A stretch of 64,000 nt of DNA from Xylanibacter ruminicola (GCF_900142525.1 NZ_FRBD01000017.1:1-64000), one strand, 5' to 3'; shown: positions 9,428 through 17,562, counted from the first letter of the stretch. Notes: generated from the sequence alone by a model not told the origin. Numbers and translations: made by a program.

Positions 9428-9459
9428 CAAATATACTAAAAAGTATTTTAAAAACCAAA
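9428..9459 (-). promoter_or_regulatory. Canonical promoter of the GldB-like gene
   Basis: TTTG (9459-9456), a 20-bp spacer and TATATTTG (9435-9428) on the minus strand fit the Bacteroidetes consensus. The box lies 46 bp upstream of the start codon. Confidence 0.75.
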
Positions 9460-9550
9460 TTTTAACCTAAAAAGTTTAAATAATTGTGTAAAAACATGCA
9501 CATTTTTGTTTATTTGTGTAAAAATCAGGGGCATTTTGAATGATTTTCAG

Positions 9551-9558
9551 TACTTTTG
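9551..9558 (+). promoter_or_regulatory. -7 box of the DUF4861 gene
   Basis: TACTTTTG lies 25 bp before the ATG at 9584. No -33 TTTG sits at the right spacing. An 11-bp direct repeat (TTGTGTAAAAA at 9484 and 9514) upstream could be an operator. Confidence 0.5.
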
Positions 9559-9583
9559 TGTCCTGCTAAGACAAATTTTCAAC

Positions 9584-10822
9584 ATGAACAGATTATTACT
9601 TTCGGCACTTGTTGCCCTATTTTCATCCACAGCCCTAGCTCAGCGTGTCATCACCGTCAATGTAGCTAACCCATCCAGTGCCAATCGCACTGATCAGCCC
9701 GTACTCGTTTCATTAAACGATTATGGATTCGTAAGTCGTGCCATTGTCACTTGCAATGGCCAAGAGATTCCATGCCAACTCGACGATCTGGATCAGAACG
9801 ACACCTTCGATGAGCTCTGTTTCCTGGTCAATCTTCAGGGCAAGGAGCGCAAGCAATATCAGGTTGAGCTTTATGCCGACCCCAAGCTTGAACCAGCCAA
9901 CTATCCAGCCCGCGTGTTTGCTGAGATGCTAGTAAGAAACGATAAGGTTAAGCAGAAGAACAAGCACAACAACTTTATCGAGGCCATCACCGCTCGTGGC
10001 GATTGCGCCAATTCCTACAACATACAGCACCATCACGGTGTCGACTTCGAGAGTGAGCTCAATGGCATCCGCATCTACTTCGACAAGCGCCAGACGCTCG
10101 ACCTGTATGGAAAGTTCCAGAAGCGCCTTGAGCTCGAGGCCACCCAGTTCTATACTAGCCAAGAGCAGAAGGCAGAAGGCTATGGCGACGATGTGCTATG
10201 GGTGGGCAACACGTTTGGACTTGGTGCCTTCAGAGGATGGGACGGTTCACAGCCCACTATGATCGAGCCTGTTAAGAGCCGCACTCAGCGCATCATCTCT
10301 TACGGCCCCCTTCGCACCATCGTCGAGGTCGAAGATAAAGGCTGGTATGTAATGGCTGACAAACCAGCCATTAACACCACTCTGCGTTATATCCAGTACG
10401 CAGGCCATCGCGATACCGATGTCGAGGTGTATTTCACTAAGAAACACGTAGATGTGAAGGACTACCGCTTCTCAACAGGCATCATCAATGTCAAGGGTTC
10501 TAAGGAGTTCTCTGATAAGAAAGGACTTCGTGGTTGCTGGGGCAGCGATTTCCCCACGGGCGACACCGTCAACTTTAAGCGCGAAACGGTTGGCTTGGGC
10601 ATTCTCATCCCCAAACAGTACTTAGTTAGCGAGCAACCTGCCAACAAGGATAACTATGCTTTTGTGGTTAGCACCAAGAGCAATGTGCTAACATACAAAA
10701 TCACATATACCTCTGATAATGAGTCGTTTGGTTATCATTCGGCAGCCGAATGGTTTAACTATCTTGAGCAGTGGCGCAAGGAGGTAGAACAGCCCGTTAA
10801 GGTTACTGTGGCAAAGCGCTGA
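9584..10822 (+). CDS. Exported DUF4861-family protein
   Basis: This is a secreted protein of 412 residues with a clear signal peptide cut after STALA, before QRVITV. Its body matches the DUF4861 pattern: an N-terminal beta-rich part with QPVLVSL, then HHGVDFESELNGIRIYFD and a C-terminal half with YTSDNESFGYHSAAEWF. DUF4861 proteins are often found near polysaccharide-utilisation genes of Bacteroidetes, but no such locus is present here and the activity is unknown. An in-frame start at 9506 is rejected because it precedes the promoter box and would bury the signal peptide. It overlaps the 3' end of the glycosyltransferase gene by 20 bp. Confidence 0.8.
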   Translation: MNRLLLSALVALFSSTALAQRVITVNVANPSSANRTDQPVLVSLNDYGFVSRAIVTCNGQEIPCQLDDLDQNDTFDELCFLVNLQGKERKQYQVELYADPKLEPANYPARVFAEMLVRNDKVKQKNKHNNFIEAITARGDCANSYNIQHHHGVDFESELNGIRIYFDKRQTLDLYGKFQKRLELEATQFYTSQEQKAEGYGDDVLWVGNTFGLGAFRGWDGSQPTMIEPVKSRTQRIISYGPLRTIVEVEDKGWYVMADKPAINTTLRYIQYAGHRDTDVEVYFTKKHVDVKDYRFSTGIINVKGSKEFSDKKGLRGCWGSDFPTGDTVNFKRETVGLGILIPKQYLVSEQPANKDNYAFVVSTKSNVLTYKITYTSDNESFGYHSAAEWFNYLEQWRKEVEQPVKVTVAKR

Positions 10823-11825
10823 ACAGCTTTCGCCCTTTAGCATAATACTGCCAGAGCAGGGAGAAATCCTTTTGCTCTGGTATTTTTTCTACCCTACGCC
10901 ATTTCTGTATCTCCCGTCTGTCGGCCTTAAAATCCTTCTTCCACGCCTTGAAAGCCTTACGTGCACGATAGATAGCCTTGAAATCGCCAAAATTGCGATT
11001 CATCAATAGCGTCTGCCAGGCTGCCAGATAATCCAGGAACCAGCGCCAACGCATCACGTGATTCAACTGCTCGTCAGGCAGGCATTTATACAGCATCGTC
11101 AGGTTGTTGCGGAAGTTCAGATACGTCTTCATCGGATTGCCTTTAGGCAGCGTACCGCCCCCCACGTGATACACGTAACTATCTGGTATACAAACTATTC
11201 TGCGCCCTTTGATTCGCAGTCGCCAGCACATATCTATCTCCTCGTTATGTGCAAAGAATCTGCCATCAAATCCTTTCACCTCCCAAAAGTCCTTACTGCG
11301 TATCATCAGTGCAGCGCCAGTGGCCCACAGTATGTCAGCCACATCGTCATACTGTCCGTTGTCAGCTTCTACAGTCTCGAAAATGCGTCCACGACAGAAA
11401 GGATAGCCGTATTTGTCCAAGAATCCCCCACTCGCCCCTGCATATTCAAAACGGTCTTTGTCGAATATCGACAGCAGTTTGGGCTGACAGGCAGCCGTGT
11501 CCTGATGGGCATCCATATATTCTATCAAGGGAGTCAGCCAGTGGTGAGTCACCTCTATGTCCGAGTTCAACAGCAGATAGTACTCAGCATCAATCTGCGA
11601 CAACGCCTTGTTGTAGCCCTCAGCAAATCCCCAGTTCTTATCCAGAAGTACCAGCTCCACCTGCGGATAGTGCGTTCTCAGAAGCTCTATCGAATCGTCA
11701 GTCGATGCGTTATCGGCCACATATACCGTTGCCTCGTCTCTCGAGTATTGCAGAACTGATGGCAGATACTTCTCTAGCATCTGCTGTCCGTTCCAGTTCA
11801 GTATCACTATAGCTACCTTTTCCAT
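10803..11825 (-). CDS. Family 2 glycosyltransferase (rhamnosyltransferase-like)
   Basis: This is a cytosolic or membrane-associated GT-A transferase that moves a sugar from a nucleotide donor to a growing glycan. It has 340 residues. The N-terminus VAIVILNWNGQQ is typical of the WbbL-like branch. The donor-binding VADNASTDDS and the metal-binding LLLNSDIEV are both visible, and the acceptor-side HNEEIDMCWRLRIKG follows. The acceptor cannot be named from sequence. MtaB lies 16 bp upstream on the same strand, so the two are probably co-transcribed. No other surface-glycan genes flank it. Confidence 0.88.
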   Translation of the reverse strand: MEKVAIVILNWNGQQMLEKYLPSVLQYSRDEATVYVADNASTDDSIELLRTHYPQVELVLLDKNWGFAEGYNKALSQIDAEYYLLLNSDIEVTHHWLTPLIEYMDAHQDTAACQPKLLSIFDKDRFEYAGASGGFLDKYGYPFCRGRIFETVEADNGQYDDVADILWATGAALMIRSKDFWEVKGFDGRFFAHNEEIDMCWRLRIKGRRIVCIPDSYVYHVGGGTLPKGNPMKTYLNFRNNLTMLYKCLPDEQLNHVMRWRWFLDYLAAWQTLLMNRNFGDFKAIYRARKAFKAWKKDFKADRREIQKWRRVEKIPEQKDFSLLWQYYAKGRKLFSALPQ

Positions 11826-11841
11826 ATTTCGCGCGCGTACA

Positions 11842-13203
11842 TTATATAATAGCTTTAAGCGATTCTTTGTCGCGGGTCAGCTCGCCAAGCTTTACTTTTA
11901 CCAGCTGGTTGTCGAGTGCGGGGTCGGCATCTTTGGCCTGTAGCTCTACACGTATGTAGTTCTTGGTAAACCCGTGCATAGCTCTGCCTCGTGTGGCTTT
12001 TTCAAACAGCACCTCGGCCTCTTGGCCTATGTGGCGCTCGTAGAAGGCCTGCGTCTTCTTGTCGCTCAGTTCCAATAGTCGCTTCACTCTCAGCTTCTTG
12101 TCTTTCTCGCTCACCACGTAGGGTATGCTCAATGCCGATGTGCCAGGGCGCTCTGAGTATGGGAACACGTGCAGTTGGGTTACATCCAGCCCGTCAAGGA
12201 AGTCGTAAGTCTCCTCGAAGCACTCTGGCGTCTCGCCTCTACAGCCCACCATCACGTCTACACCGATAAACGCATCAGGCATCAGCTTCTTAATCTTGTG
12301 TATCTTGTCAGCAAACAACTCGCGGTCGTAGTGGCGGTGCATCAGCTTCAGCACGGTGTTGCTTCCACTCTGCAGTGGTATGTGAAAGTGAGGCATAAAG
12401 GCCCTACTCTTCGCACAGTATTCTATCAGCTCGTCAGTGGCCAAGTCGGGCTCCAGCGAGCTGATGCGATAACGGCTGATGGCCTCCACCCCGTCTAGCG
12501 CCTTCACCAGATCGATAAACTTCTCGCCAGTGGTCTTGCCAAAGTCGCCTATGTTCACGCCCGTCAGCACTATCTCCTTGCCACCCTCGCATGCAGCCTC
12601 TTCAGCCTGAGCCACCAGCGATGCGATGGTTGGATTACGCGAGAAACCACGAGCGTATGGTATGGTGCAGTAGGTGCAGAAGTAGTCGCAACCGTCCTGT
12701 ACTTTCAGGAAGTAGCGCGTTCTGTTGCCCCTAGAGCAGCTTGGCGCAAAAGATTTTATATCCTTAGTTTTCTGGCGATAAAAACGCGCCTTGTACTCCC
12801 CGCCCCTTTCAGGGGAGAGGCTAGGGGTGGGGTTACCAGTCCATGCATCTGAAAGAAACTGCACCAGATTCGCCTTCTCGTTCGATCCCAACACCAGGCT
12901 CACGCCCTCAATCTGCGCCACCTCGTCGGCCTCCAGCTGCGCATAGCAGCCAGTCACCACCACAAAGGCGCCAGGATTCTCTCTCACCAGTCTGTGTATC
13001 GCCTGGCGGCATTTCTTGTCAGCCACCTCAGTCACCGAGCAGGTGTTTATCAGGCAGATGTCAGCCTTCTCCCCTTTCTGCGCTGTAGTCACACCAAGGT
13101 CCTGAAGCATCTTACCAAAGGTAGATGTCTCTGAGAAGTTCAACTTACATCCAAGTGTAAAATAGGCAGCCTTTTTGCCCTGAAATGCCGACGTATCTAT
13201 CAT
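11842..13203 (-). CDS. mtaB: tRNA (N6-threonylcarbamoyladenosine(37)-C2)-methylthiotransferase MtaB
   Basis: This radical SAM enzyme adds a methylthio group to t6A37 of ANN-decoding tRNAs. The N-terminal domain starts KAAYFTLGCKLNFSE with the first cluster Cys. The radical SAM cluster motif is DGCDYFCTYC, and the C-terminal TRAM-like domain contains MHGFTKNYIRVEL. The first Met of the frame (13233) falls inside the promoter box TACCTTTG (13240-13233), so the Met at 13203 is chosen, giving 453 residues. Residues about 123-136 (TPSLSPERGGE region) are encoded by a G/C-run palindromic insert and sit in the linker between the two iron-sulfur domains. Confidence 0.93.
   Translation of the reverse strand: MIDTSAFQGKKAAYFTLGCKLNFSETSTFGKMLQDLGVTTAQKGEKADICLINTCSVTEVADKKCRQAIHRLVRENPGAFVVVTGCYAQLEADEVAQIEGVSLVLGSNEKANLVQFLSDAWTGNPTPSLSPERGGEYKARFYRQKTKDIKSFAPSCSRGNRTRYFLKVQDGCDYFCTYCTIPYARGFSRNPTIASLVAQAEEAACEGGKEIVLTGVNIGDFGKTTGEKFIDLVKALDGVEAISRYRISSLEPDLATDELIEYCAKSRAFMPHFHIPLQSGSNTVLKLMHRHYDRELFADKIHKIKKLMPDAFIGVDVMVGCRGETPECFEETYDFLDGLDVTQLHVFPYSERPGTSALSIPYVVSEKDKKLRVKRLLELSDKKTQAFYERHIGQEAEVLFEKATRGRAMHGFTKNYIRVELQAKDADPALDNQLVKVKLGELTRDKESLKAII
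12797..12834. repeat. Palindromic GC-run element inside mtaB
   Basis: The sequence contains CCCCT-TTC-AGGGG (12803-12815) next to runs CTAGGGG and TGGGG. It stands out from the AT-balanced surroundings and encodes an in-frame TPSLSPERG linker. It resembles interspersed palindromic elements seen in several Bacteroidetes genomes. That comparison is from memory and has not been checked. Confidence 0.55.
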
Positions 13204-13232
13204 ATATAAAATAGGTGTATTGTTTACGGGCA

Positions 13233-13240
13233 CAAAGGTA
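13233..13240 (-). promoter_or_regulatory. -7 box of mtaB
   Basis: TACCTTTG on the minus strand ends 30 bp upstream of the chosen mtaB start. It decides the start, because the first in-frame Met would overlap it. Confidence 0.6.
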
Positions 13241-13409
13241 CTACATTTTTTGCAAAAAACATCAATTTTCAGCCATTTTTAGGTAAGACGTGATTTTTAC
13301 ACTAAATTTAACATTTCGTAAGTTGCTGATTTTCAGTCATTTACAAAAAAGTTACAAAAACACCCTAAAAAAAATCGAAAAAAATGATACGTTGTATTAA
13401 AATAATGCT

Positions 13410-13417
13410 TAACTTTG
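13410..13417 (+). promoter_or_regulatory. -7 box of the small lipoprotein gene
   Basis: TAACTTTGCA lies 53 bp before the ATG at 13471. The region upstream is A/T-rich and a -33 TTTG is not clear. Confidence 0.55.
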
Positions 13418-13470
13418 CAGCGTTTTAATAAACAAATGATTGTTTTACAGATTTAAAAAAGCTTAGAAAA

Positions 13471-13638
13471 ATGAAGAAATTAGTATTTATGTTCGTAGCA
13501 GTTGCTGCTATCTCTTTCGCATCATGTGGTAACAAGGCTCAGGCTCCTGTACAGGACACTGATTCTATCGCTGAGGTTGCTGATAGCGTTGCTGACAGCC
13601 TGGCTGTTGACACTGTAGCTGCTGATTCAGTTCAGTAA
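13471..13638 (+). CDS. Small acidic lipoprotein, 55 aa
   Basis: This is a short gene with all the marks of being real. It has a -7 promoter box 53 bp upstream and an A-rich start region. The signal peptide MKKLVFMFVAVAAISFASC ends in a lipobox with Cys19. A strong hairpin terminator lies 26 bp after the stop. The mature 37 residues are acidic and made of loose (A/V)DS(V/L) repeats, with no aromatic residues. Codon use is strongly biased to GCT, GTT and GAC, as in glyA, suggesting abundant expression. The function is unknown; its size and composition recall small abundant envelope lipoproteins. Confidence 0.85.
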   Translation: MKKLVFMFVAVAAISFASCGNKAQAPVQDTDSIAEVADSVADSLAVDTVAADSVQ

Positions 13639-13664
13639 TCAACCGAACGAACGATTGAGAGAAA

Positions 13665-13693
13665 AAGCCCGTAGGACTCAGTCCTTCGGGCTT
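13665..13693 (+). terminator. Intrinsic terminator of the small lipoprotein gene
   Basis: AAGCCCG pairs with CGGGCTT, and after one T-T mismatch AGGAC pairs with GTCCT across a short loop. A run of eight T follows (13695-13702). Confidence 0.92.
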
Positions 13694-13785
13694 ATTTTTT
13701 TGCCAAAATGTACCATAAATCCCACCAATATGCCAATGTCAGACAAATGTCAGGCAGATTTTTAGGCCGTTTCGCCATCTCTTTG

Positions 13786-13793
13786 TACTTTTG
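13786..13793 (+). promoter_or_regulatory. -7 box of the 182-aa protein gene
   Basis: TACTTTTGCA lies 18 bp upstream of the ATG at 13812, giving a very short leader. No clear -33 element. Confidence 0.5.
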
Positions 13794-13811
13794 CAGTAAA
13801 AATGTAAGCGT

Positions 13812-14360
13812 ATGAAGAGATTTCTTTTTTTGGTGTTCGTTGGGTTCATCGCACTTATGATATTCATGTCAGAGTACGAACCAGCCGACGACCCGTTACC
13901 TTTGAAGTTAGAACATGCCATCAAGCAGGCTCGCATGGTGGAGTATCAGGATGATGATTACGACTACGTGATTCACTATCCACAATTCTTCGAGCAGACC
14001 GACGACTCATTAATGGACAAGGGTGCCTGCCGCTTCACTTTCTGGAAAGATGGCACCGAGGTGGTCCAGTCAGCCTTTATCGAGCACAATCTCGATTCAC
14101 TTACTACGCAACAAGCTGTAAAGAAATATACACAAGAATTACATGCCACACACCAGCGCTTAGGCAACGATTTCTTCATCCTCTCAGGCTCCCTTCACAG
14201 CGATACTGGCCAGATAACAGGCCGCCGTTTCTACGCCAAGTTCGTCAAGCATCGCAAACTCTGGTTTGTACAATCGCTCACCTACCCTGAGGATTGCGAG
14301 CCCGTCCTCCAGCGCTTGTTCCACGAGATCGACAACTGGCAAGTGTGGAAGGAATATTAA
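13812..14360 (+). CDS. Membrane-anchored hypothetical protein, 182 aa
   Basis: I do not recognise this protein. Residues 3-20 (FLFLVFVGFIALMIFM) form a single N-terminal membrane anchor or uncleaved signal. The rest is a soluble domain of about 155 residues with alternating strands, ending DNWQVWKEY. The pattern (FTFWKDGTEVVQSAF, then ITGRRFYAKFVKHRKLWFVQSLTYP) suggests a single alpha/beta domain on the periplasmic side, similar in style to PsbP-like folds, but this is a guess. Its own promoter box sits 18 bp upstream. Its stop overlaps the stop of the opposing gene by 4 bp. Confidence 0.8.
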   Translation: MKRFLFLVFVGFIALMIFMSEYEPADDPLPLKLEHAIKQARMVEYQDDDYDYVIHYPQFFEQTDDSLMDKGACRFTFWKDGTEVVQSAFIEHNLDSLTTQQAVKKYTQELHATHQRLGNDFFILSGSLHSDTGQITGRRFYAKFVKHRKLWFVQSLTYPEDCEPVLQRLFHEIDNWQVWKEY

Positions 14361-15904
14361 CTTTCTGACACAGAGGTTGTCTGATGAGTGCCAGCAAGTT
14401 CGCGACTCTGCTCTATGGGTACATTTCTAGTCTGTTTGTACTGAGCACCGCAACACTGACACTCGTAGGTATCTTCATATTCTTTTACCAAATAGAGAAC
14501 TTTGTAATCCTTATATTGGCGTACTGAGGTTGTACGAGAATGGTTCCTCTCATTAGATTTATGCGTTTCTGTCCGCCCGCTACTCCAGCGATATGTAATT
14601 TCATCCCAAGTCTTCCATCTTTCTGTTTCACGCGAAACCAACTTGTCGTACTCACTCTCTGTACACCATTGTAACGACTCGTTTATCAGTTCCGAATGGA
14701 TGCGTTCATACGAATCCATTGACTTGCATTGGTTGCAGCGAAGCATCAGAATTTTGTCCATAAAACGGCCTTCAAAGCTAATAGCCATATAAGCTACAAC
14801 AGGTAAGAAGGCCCACCACCATACCCCCCACGCAAACATCAGCACACACCATACATATAGTAGTACAAGTACTAAGCACGTAGTACACCATTTGATGGCA
14901 CTGTTGTTCAGCCATATAAGTGGATAACGCAATGGAACCAACGACAGAAAGATATGCCCTAGCAGGAAACAGGTGCCATACAACCAGAAGAAACCAAGAA
15001 CAAACAACAGCACAATAGACAGATAGTGTTTCCATCCTTCCAGCTCTCTCAACTTAACGCTATACCAATAAAAACTCTCGTTAATCAACGAATGCCCCGC
15101 ATCAATAATGGAGCCTGCGAGAGGAAGCGTCTTTAAGAAGAACGAATTGCGATCCAGACTGTCACGCCATTGGATATCACCTACACCAGCAGCATCTGTC
15201 TTATCGAATGTAATATCAGGAAAAGCATAAATGCCAGTTTTGGTATCTAGTACAGCCACATTTAAGTACATTCTCAAACCTGAATCTACACGGCATACCG
15301 TCATGGCATGATCAAAATAGTCTTCCAGTTCAGCAGCAGTCTTCGATTTACAAAGTATCTCGAATTTTTCTTTAGTCACATAATAGGGCCCCATAGGTGT
15401 GGTGAGTTGATAGTTGCCTAACTCCAACTCTGTTAGGTATCGTAATTCTGATCGTGTAGCCTGTATTTGCTCACCATCTGAGCACTTCAGATTATACGTA
15501 TATTTAGAGTCGCCTTTCATACCAAGTATAGTTGCAGTATCGCCAATGTTGGCTTTTACCTCATCACTATGGCCTTTCACTACAACGGCACGCTGATCAA
15601 TGGCAAGAGGAGAAATCATACCACGCTGACCGTCCATCGTCTCAACCCAATAATAATCATAATCATTAGTTGGTTTTCCAATTCCTAAGACCTTCAGACT
15701 ATCACCGCGTTTCAGTTTAATGCTCGTAGTGAGCTTGTCAGTGCATCCCCGATTCCAATAGAATGTCATGTCTGCATCTTTTATCAATACTGTTTGTGGT
15801 GGTGTTTGGGGAAGCTCACGTCGTGTACGAACCACAGAGAACACCAATAATACCAACACGATGAGTGCAGGAATCAGATTTTTCCAAACCAAAGAAATTT
15901 TCAT
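14357..15904 (-). CDS. Multi-domain membrane protein with SH3-like region and CxxC pairs, 515 aa
   Basis: The family is not recognised. An N-terminal membrane segment (about 10-25) is followed by a bacterial SH3-like stretch (LKRGDSLKVLGIG to WVETMDGQRGMIS, about 60-100) that would lie in the periplasm. A second hydrophobic block (about 295-385) contains three or four helices rich in Trp and Leu. The cytosolic tail has two Cys pairs (LRCNQCKS and YECQCCGAQ), likely a zinc site. The lipoprotein at 31240-32178 has a similar SH3-then-membrane plan. The minus-strand promoter box TATCTTTG lies at 15938-15931, 27 bp upstream. Confidence 0.75.
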   Translation of the reverse strand: MKISLVWKNLIPALIVLVLLVFSVVRTRRELPQTPPQTVLIKDADMTFYWNRGCTDKLTTSIKLKRGDSLKVLGIGKPTNDYDYYWVETMDGQRGMISPLAIDQRAVVVKGHSDEVKANIGDTATILGMKGDSKYTYNLKCSDGEQIQATRSELRYLTELELGNYQLTTPMGPYYVTKEKFEILCKSKTAAELEDYFDHAMTVCRVDSGLRMYLNVAVLDTKTGIYAFPDITFDKTDAAGVGDIQWRDSLDRNSFFLKTLPLAGSIIDAGHSLINESFYWYSVKLRELEGWKHYLSIVLLFVLGFFWLYGTCFLLGHIFLSLVPLRYPLIWLNNSAIKWCTTCLVLVLLYVWCVLMFAWGVWWWAFLPVVAYMAISFEGRFMDKILMLRCNQCKSMDSYERIHSELINESLQWCTESEYDKLVSRETERWKTWDEITYRWSSGRTETHKSNERNHSRTTSVRQYKDYKVLYLVKEYEDTYECQCCGAQYKQTRNVPIEQSRELAGTHQTTSVSES

Positions 15905-15930
15905 AAGCTTTTATAGTTATTATACGGTTG

Positions 15931-15962
15931 CAAAGATAACAAGAAATATCGAAATAGTCAAG
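15931..15962 (-). promoter_or_regulatory. Promoter of the 515-aa membrane protein gene
   Basis: TATCTTTG (15938-15931) is preceded, after a 20-bp spacer, by CTTG (15962-15959), a one-base variant of the -33 element. Confidence 0.6.
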
Positions 15963-16017
15963 GAAATAAGGAACAAATAATAAAAAAATGCAGTGGCACC
16001 CTCCCACTCTGAACGAC

Positions 16018-16231
16018 CGAACGCAGGTACGCAGGTACATTTTCAATTTCGAAAATTGTAGCAAAAAGCGTTCGAGATGCTGAAGAGAAGAACGGAGAGA
16101 AGTAGTATATTTAATATATTATATATCTATATATTATCATATTATATATAATATTATAATATATAAGGTAGATTTCACCTGCTCGTCACTGCCACTTGAT
16201 TTTACAAAATGTACCTGCGTACCTGCGTTCG
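16018..16231. repeat. 26-bp perfect inverted repeat flanking an AT-rich core, in a gene-free region
   Basis: The arms at 16018-16043 and 16206-16231 are exact reverse complements. Each contains GCAGGTAC twice in tandem. Between them lies about 160 bp, of which 16107-16165 is almost pure A/T with many overlapping short palindromes. A shorter pair, AGTGGCA (15992) and TGCCACT (16190), lies nearby but is not nested with the arms. No open reading frame is convincing between 15905 and 16500. No target-site duplication was found at the outer ends. Confidence 0.85.
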
Positions 16232-16433
16232 CCCCCACCCTGCAAAAACAGGTGTTTGGAGTGGTACGGCAGAATCTATCAGATTATTAACGAGAACCTA
16301 ACAAATACTACAGAACTTTCTAATAAATAGATAGGAAGTATCTCATAGATTATATTTCGGCAAGACTTTTGGCATGAAATATTATTTTACATTTTAACAA
16401 TTTAAGAATAATTCTCGAATAATTGACGAAAAA

Positions 16434-16490
16434 TTTGGTGGCCAAAAATTGATTTTGTACCTTTGCAGTGCATTTGGGAAAATGCACTGC
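16434..16490 (+). promoter_or_regulatory. Canonical promoter overlapped by a perfect 11-bp palindrome, with no sense gene downstream
   Basis: TTTG (16434-16437), a 20-bp spacer and TACCTTTG (16458-16465) match the consensus exactly. GCAGTGCATTT and AAATGCACTGC (16465-16475 and 16480-16490) form a perfect palindrome with a 4-bp centre over the expected start site, like an operator. Transcription would run antisense into the serine hydrolase gene. The palindrome lacks a T tract on either side, so it is not a standard terminator. Confidence 0.7.
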
Positions 16491-16500
16491 AAATATGAAC

Positions 16501-17562
16501 TTACAATACCGGAAGGATGTTGTTCCAAACCAGATTGAGCTCACCTTGGAGGTCTTCTACATCAGAAGTGATGGCGATGACGGCATTCTTTTCGGGCACT
16601 ACGATGATGTACTGTCCGCGGGCGCCATCAGCACGGAAACAACCTGGACGGCAGCGCCACATCTGATAGCCATAACCCTGCATCCAATCGCTGGTCTCAA
16701 CGGTCAGGCCTCTCTCCTCAGCCTGCTCGATACGAGTGCCGGGATTGATGCTCTCAACTTGCTTCTTCGACATCTCGGCAACCCAGTCTTCAGGAATAAT
16801 CTGCTGGCCATTCCACTGCCCCTTCTGCAACAGCAGCTGTCCCATCTTGGCCAGATCCTCAGTCTTAAGATACAAACCCCATCCACCAGTGTTGATACCC
16901 TGAGGACTCTCGTCCCATCTGGGCTTGGCAATATGCAGGGGCTGGAACAAACGGGCATCGAGATAGTCGACCACCTTCTGGCCCGTTACCTTCTGAACAA
17001 TGGCCGAGAGAACGTAAGTGCCCAGGCTGTTGTAACAATAGAAGGTGCCTGGCTTGTGCAGCACGGGATAAGCCATGAAGGTCTGGACCCAATCGGCACT
17101 ATCGCTACGACCAACGCCTGTAGGATCGGTATCGTGGCCGCACGACATGGTGAGCAGATCGCGCACAGTCATGGCCTTGAGATTATCGCTAACCTCGACT
17201 GGCAACTTATCGGGGAAATGGTCTACAATCTTATCTGTAAGTGCCAACTTACCATCGGCAATGGCCAGCCCCACAGCAGTGGCAGTAAACGTTTTACTTA
17301 CCGAATGGAGCACATGAGGCACGGTATCCACCCCCTGACTCTGCCAGTGGCTGTAGATAACACTACCATCCTTTACAATCATCACGCTGTGGATGTCCAT
17401 AGAGTCGCTGGCTGCCTGACTAAAGAAGGTGTCCATAGCAGCAGCCACGCTTTCGGGAGTTTCAGCACGAGGCAGATCAATTACTTCTGCCGATTCTTTT
17501 ACGCTCTTACATGCCGTTAGTGCCACCAGCACCATTGCGGCCAAAAACAGATGCTTTTCCAT
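16501..17562 (-). CDS. Serine hydrolase of the class C beta-lactamase / PBP4 family (lipoprotein)
   Basis: This is a penicillin-binding-fold serine hydrolase of 353 residues. The N-terminus is a lipoprotein signal with the lipobox LTACK. The catalytic SxxK is seen as SVSK in HSVSKTFTA, followed by a YNS motif in YCYNSLGTYV that occupies the YxN position. The C-terminal part holds GYGYQMWR. The family includes beta-lactamases, DD-peptidases and esterases, and the sequence does not decide between them. The gene has its own -7 box TATCTTTG at 17617-17610 and diverges from the ECF sigma gene. A canonical promoter at 16434-16465 points antisense into its 3' end. Confidence 0.85.
   Translation of the reverse strand: MEKHLFLAAMVLVALTACKSVKESAEVIDLPRAETPESVAAAMDTFFSQAASDSMDIHSVMIVKDGSVIYSHWQSQGVDTVPHVLHSVSKTFTATAVGLAIADGKLALTDKIVDHFPDKLPVEVSDNLKAMTVRDLLTMSCGHDTDPTGVGRSDSADWVQTFMAYPVLHKPGTFYCYNSLGTYVLSAIVQKVTGQKVVDYLDARLFQPLHIAKPRWDESPQGINTGGWGLYLKTEDLAKMGQLLLQKGQWNGQQIIPEDWVAEMSKKQVESINPGTRIEQAEERGLTVETSDWMQGYGYQMWRCRPGCFRADGARGQYIIVVPEKNAVIAITSDVEDLQGELNLVWNNILPVL

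Noticed and set aside
16465..16490. Intrinsic terminator for the serine hydrolase gene
   Set aside because: The stem is perfect, but neither side has a T tract at the exit, and it overlaps a consensus promoter. An operator is the better reading.
16468..17520. 350-codon open frame antisense to the serine hydrolase gene, starting just after a canonical promoter
   Set aside because: It begins with GTG inside a palindrome, covers the complementary strand of a gene with intact SxxK and lipobox motifs, and its translation has no recognisable domain or signal. The promoter is reported, but the frame is treated as a shadow.
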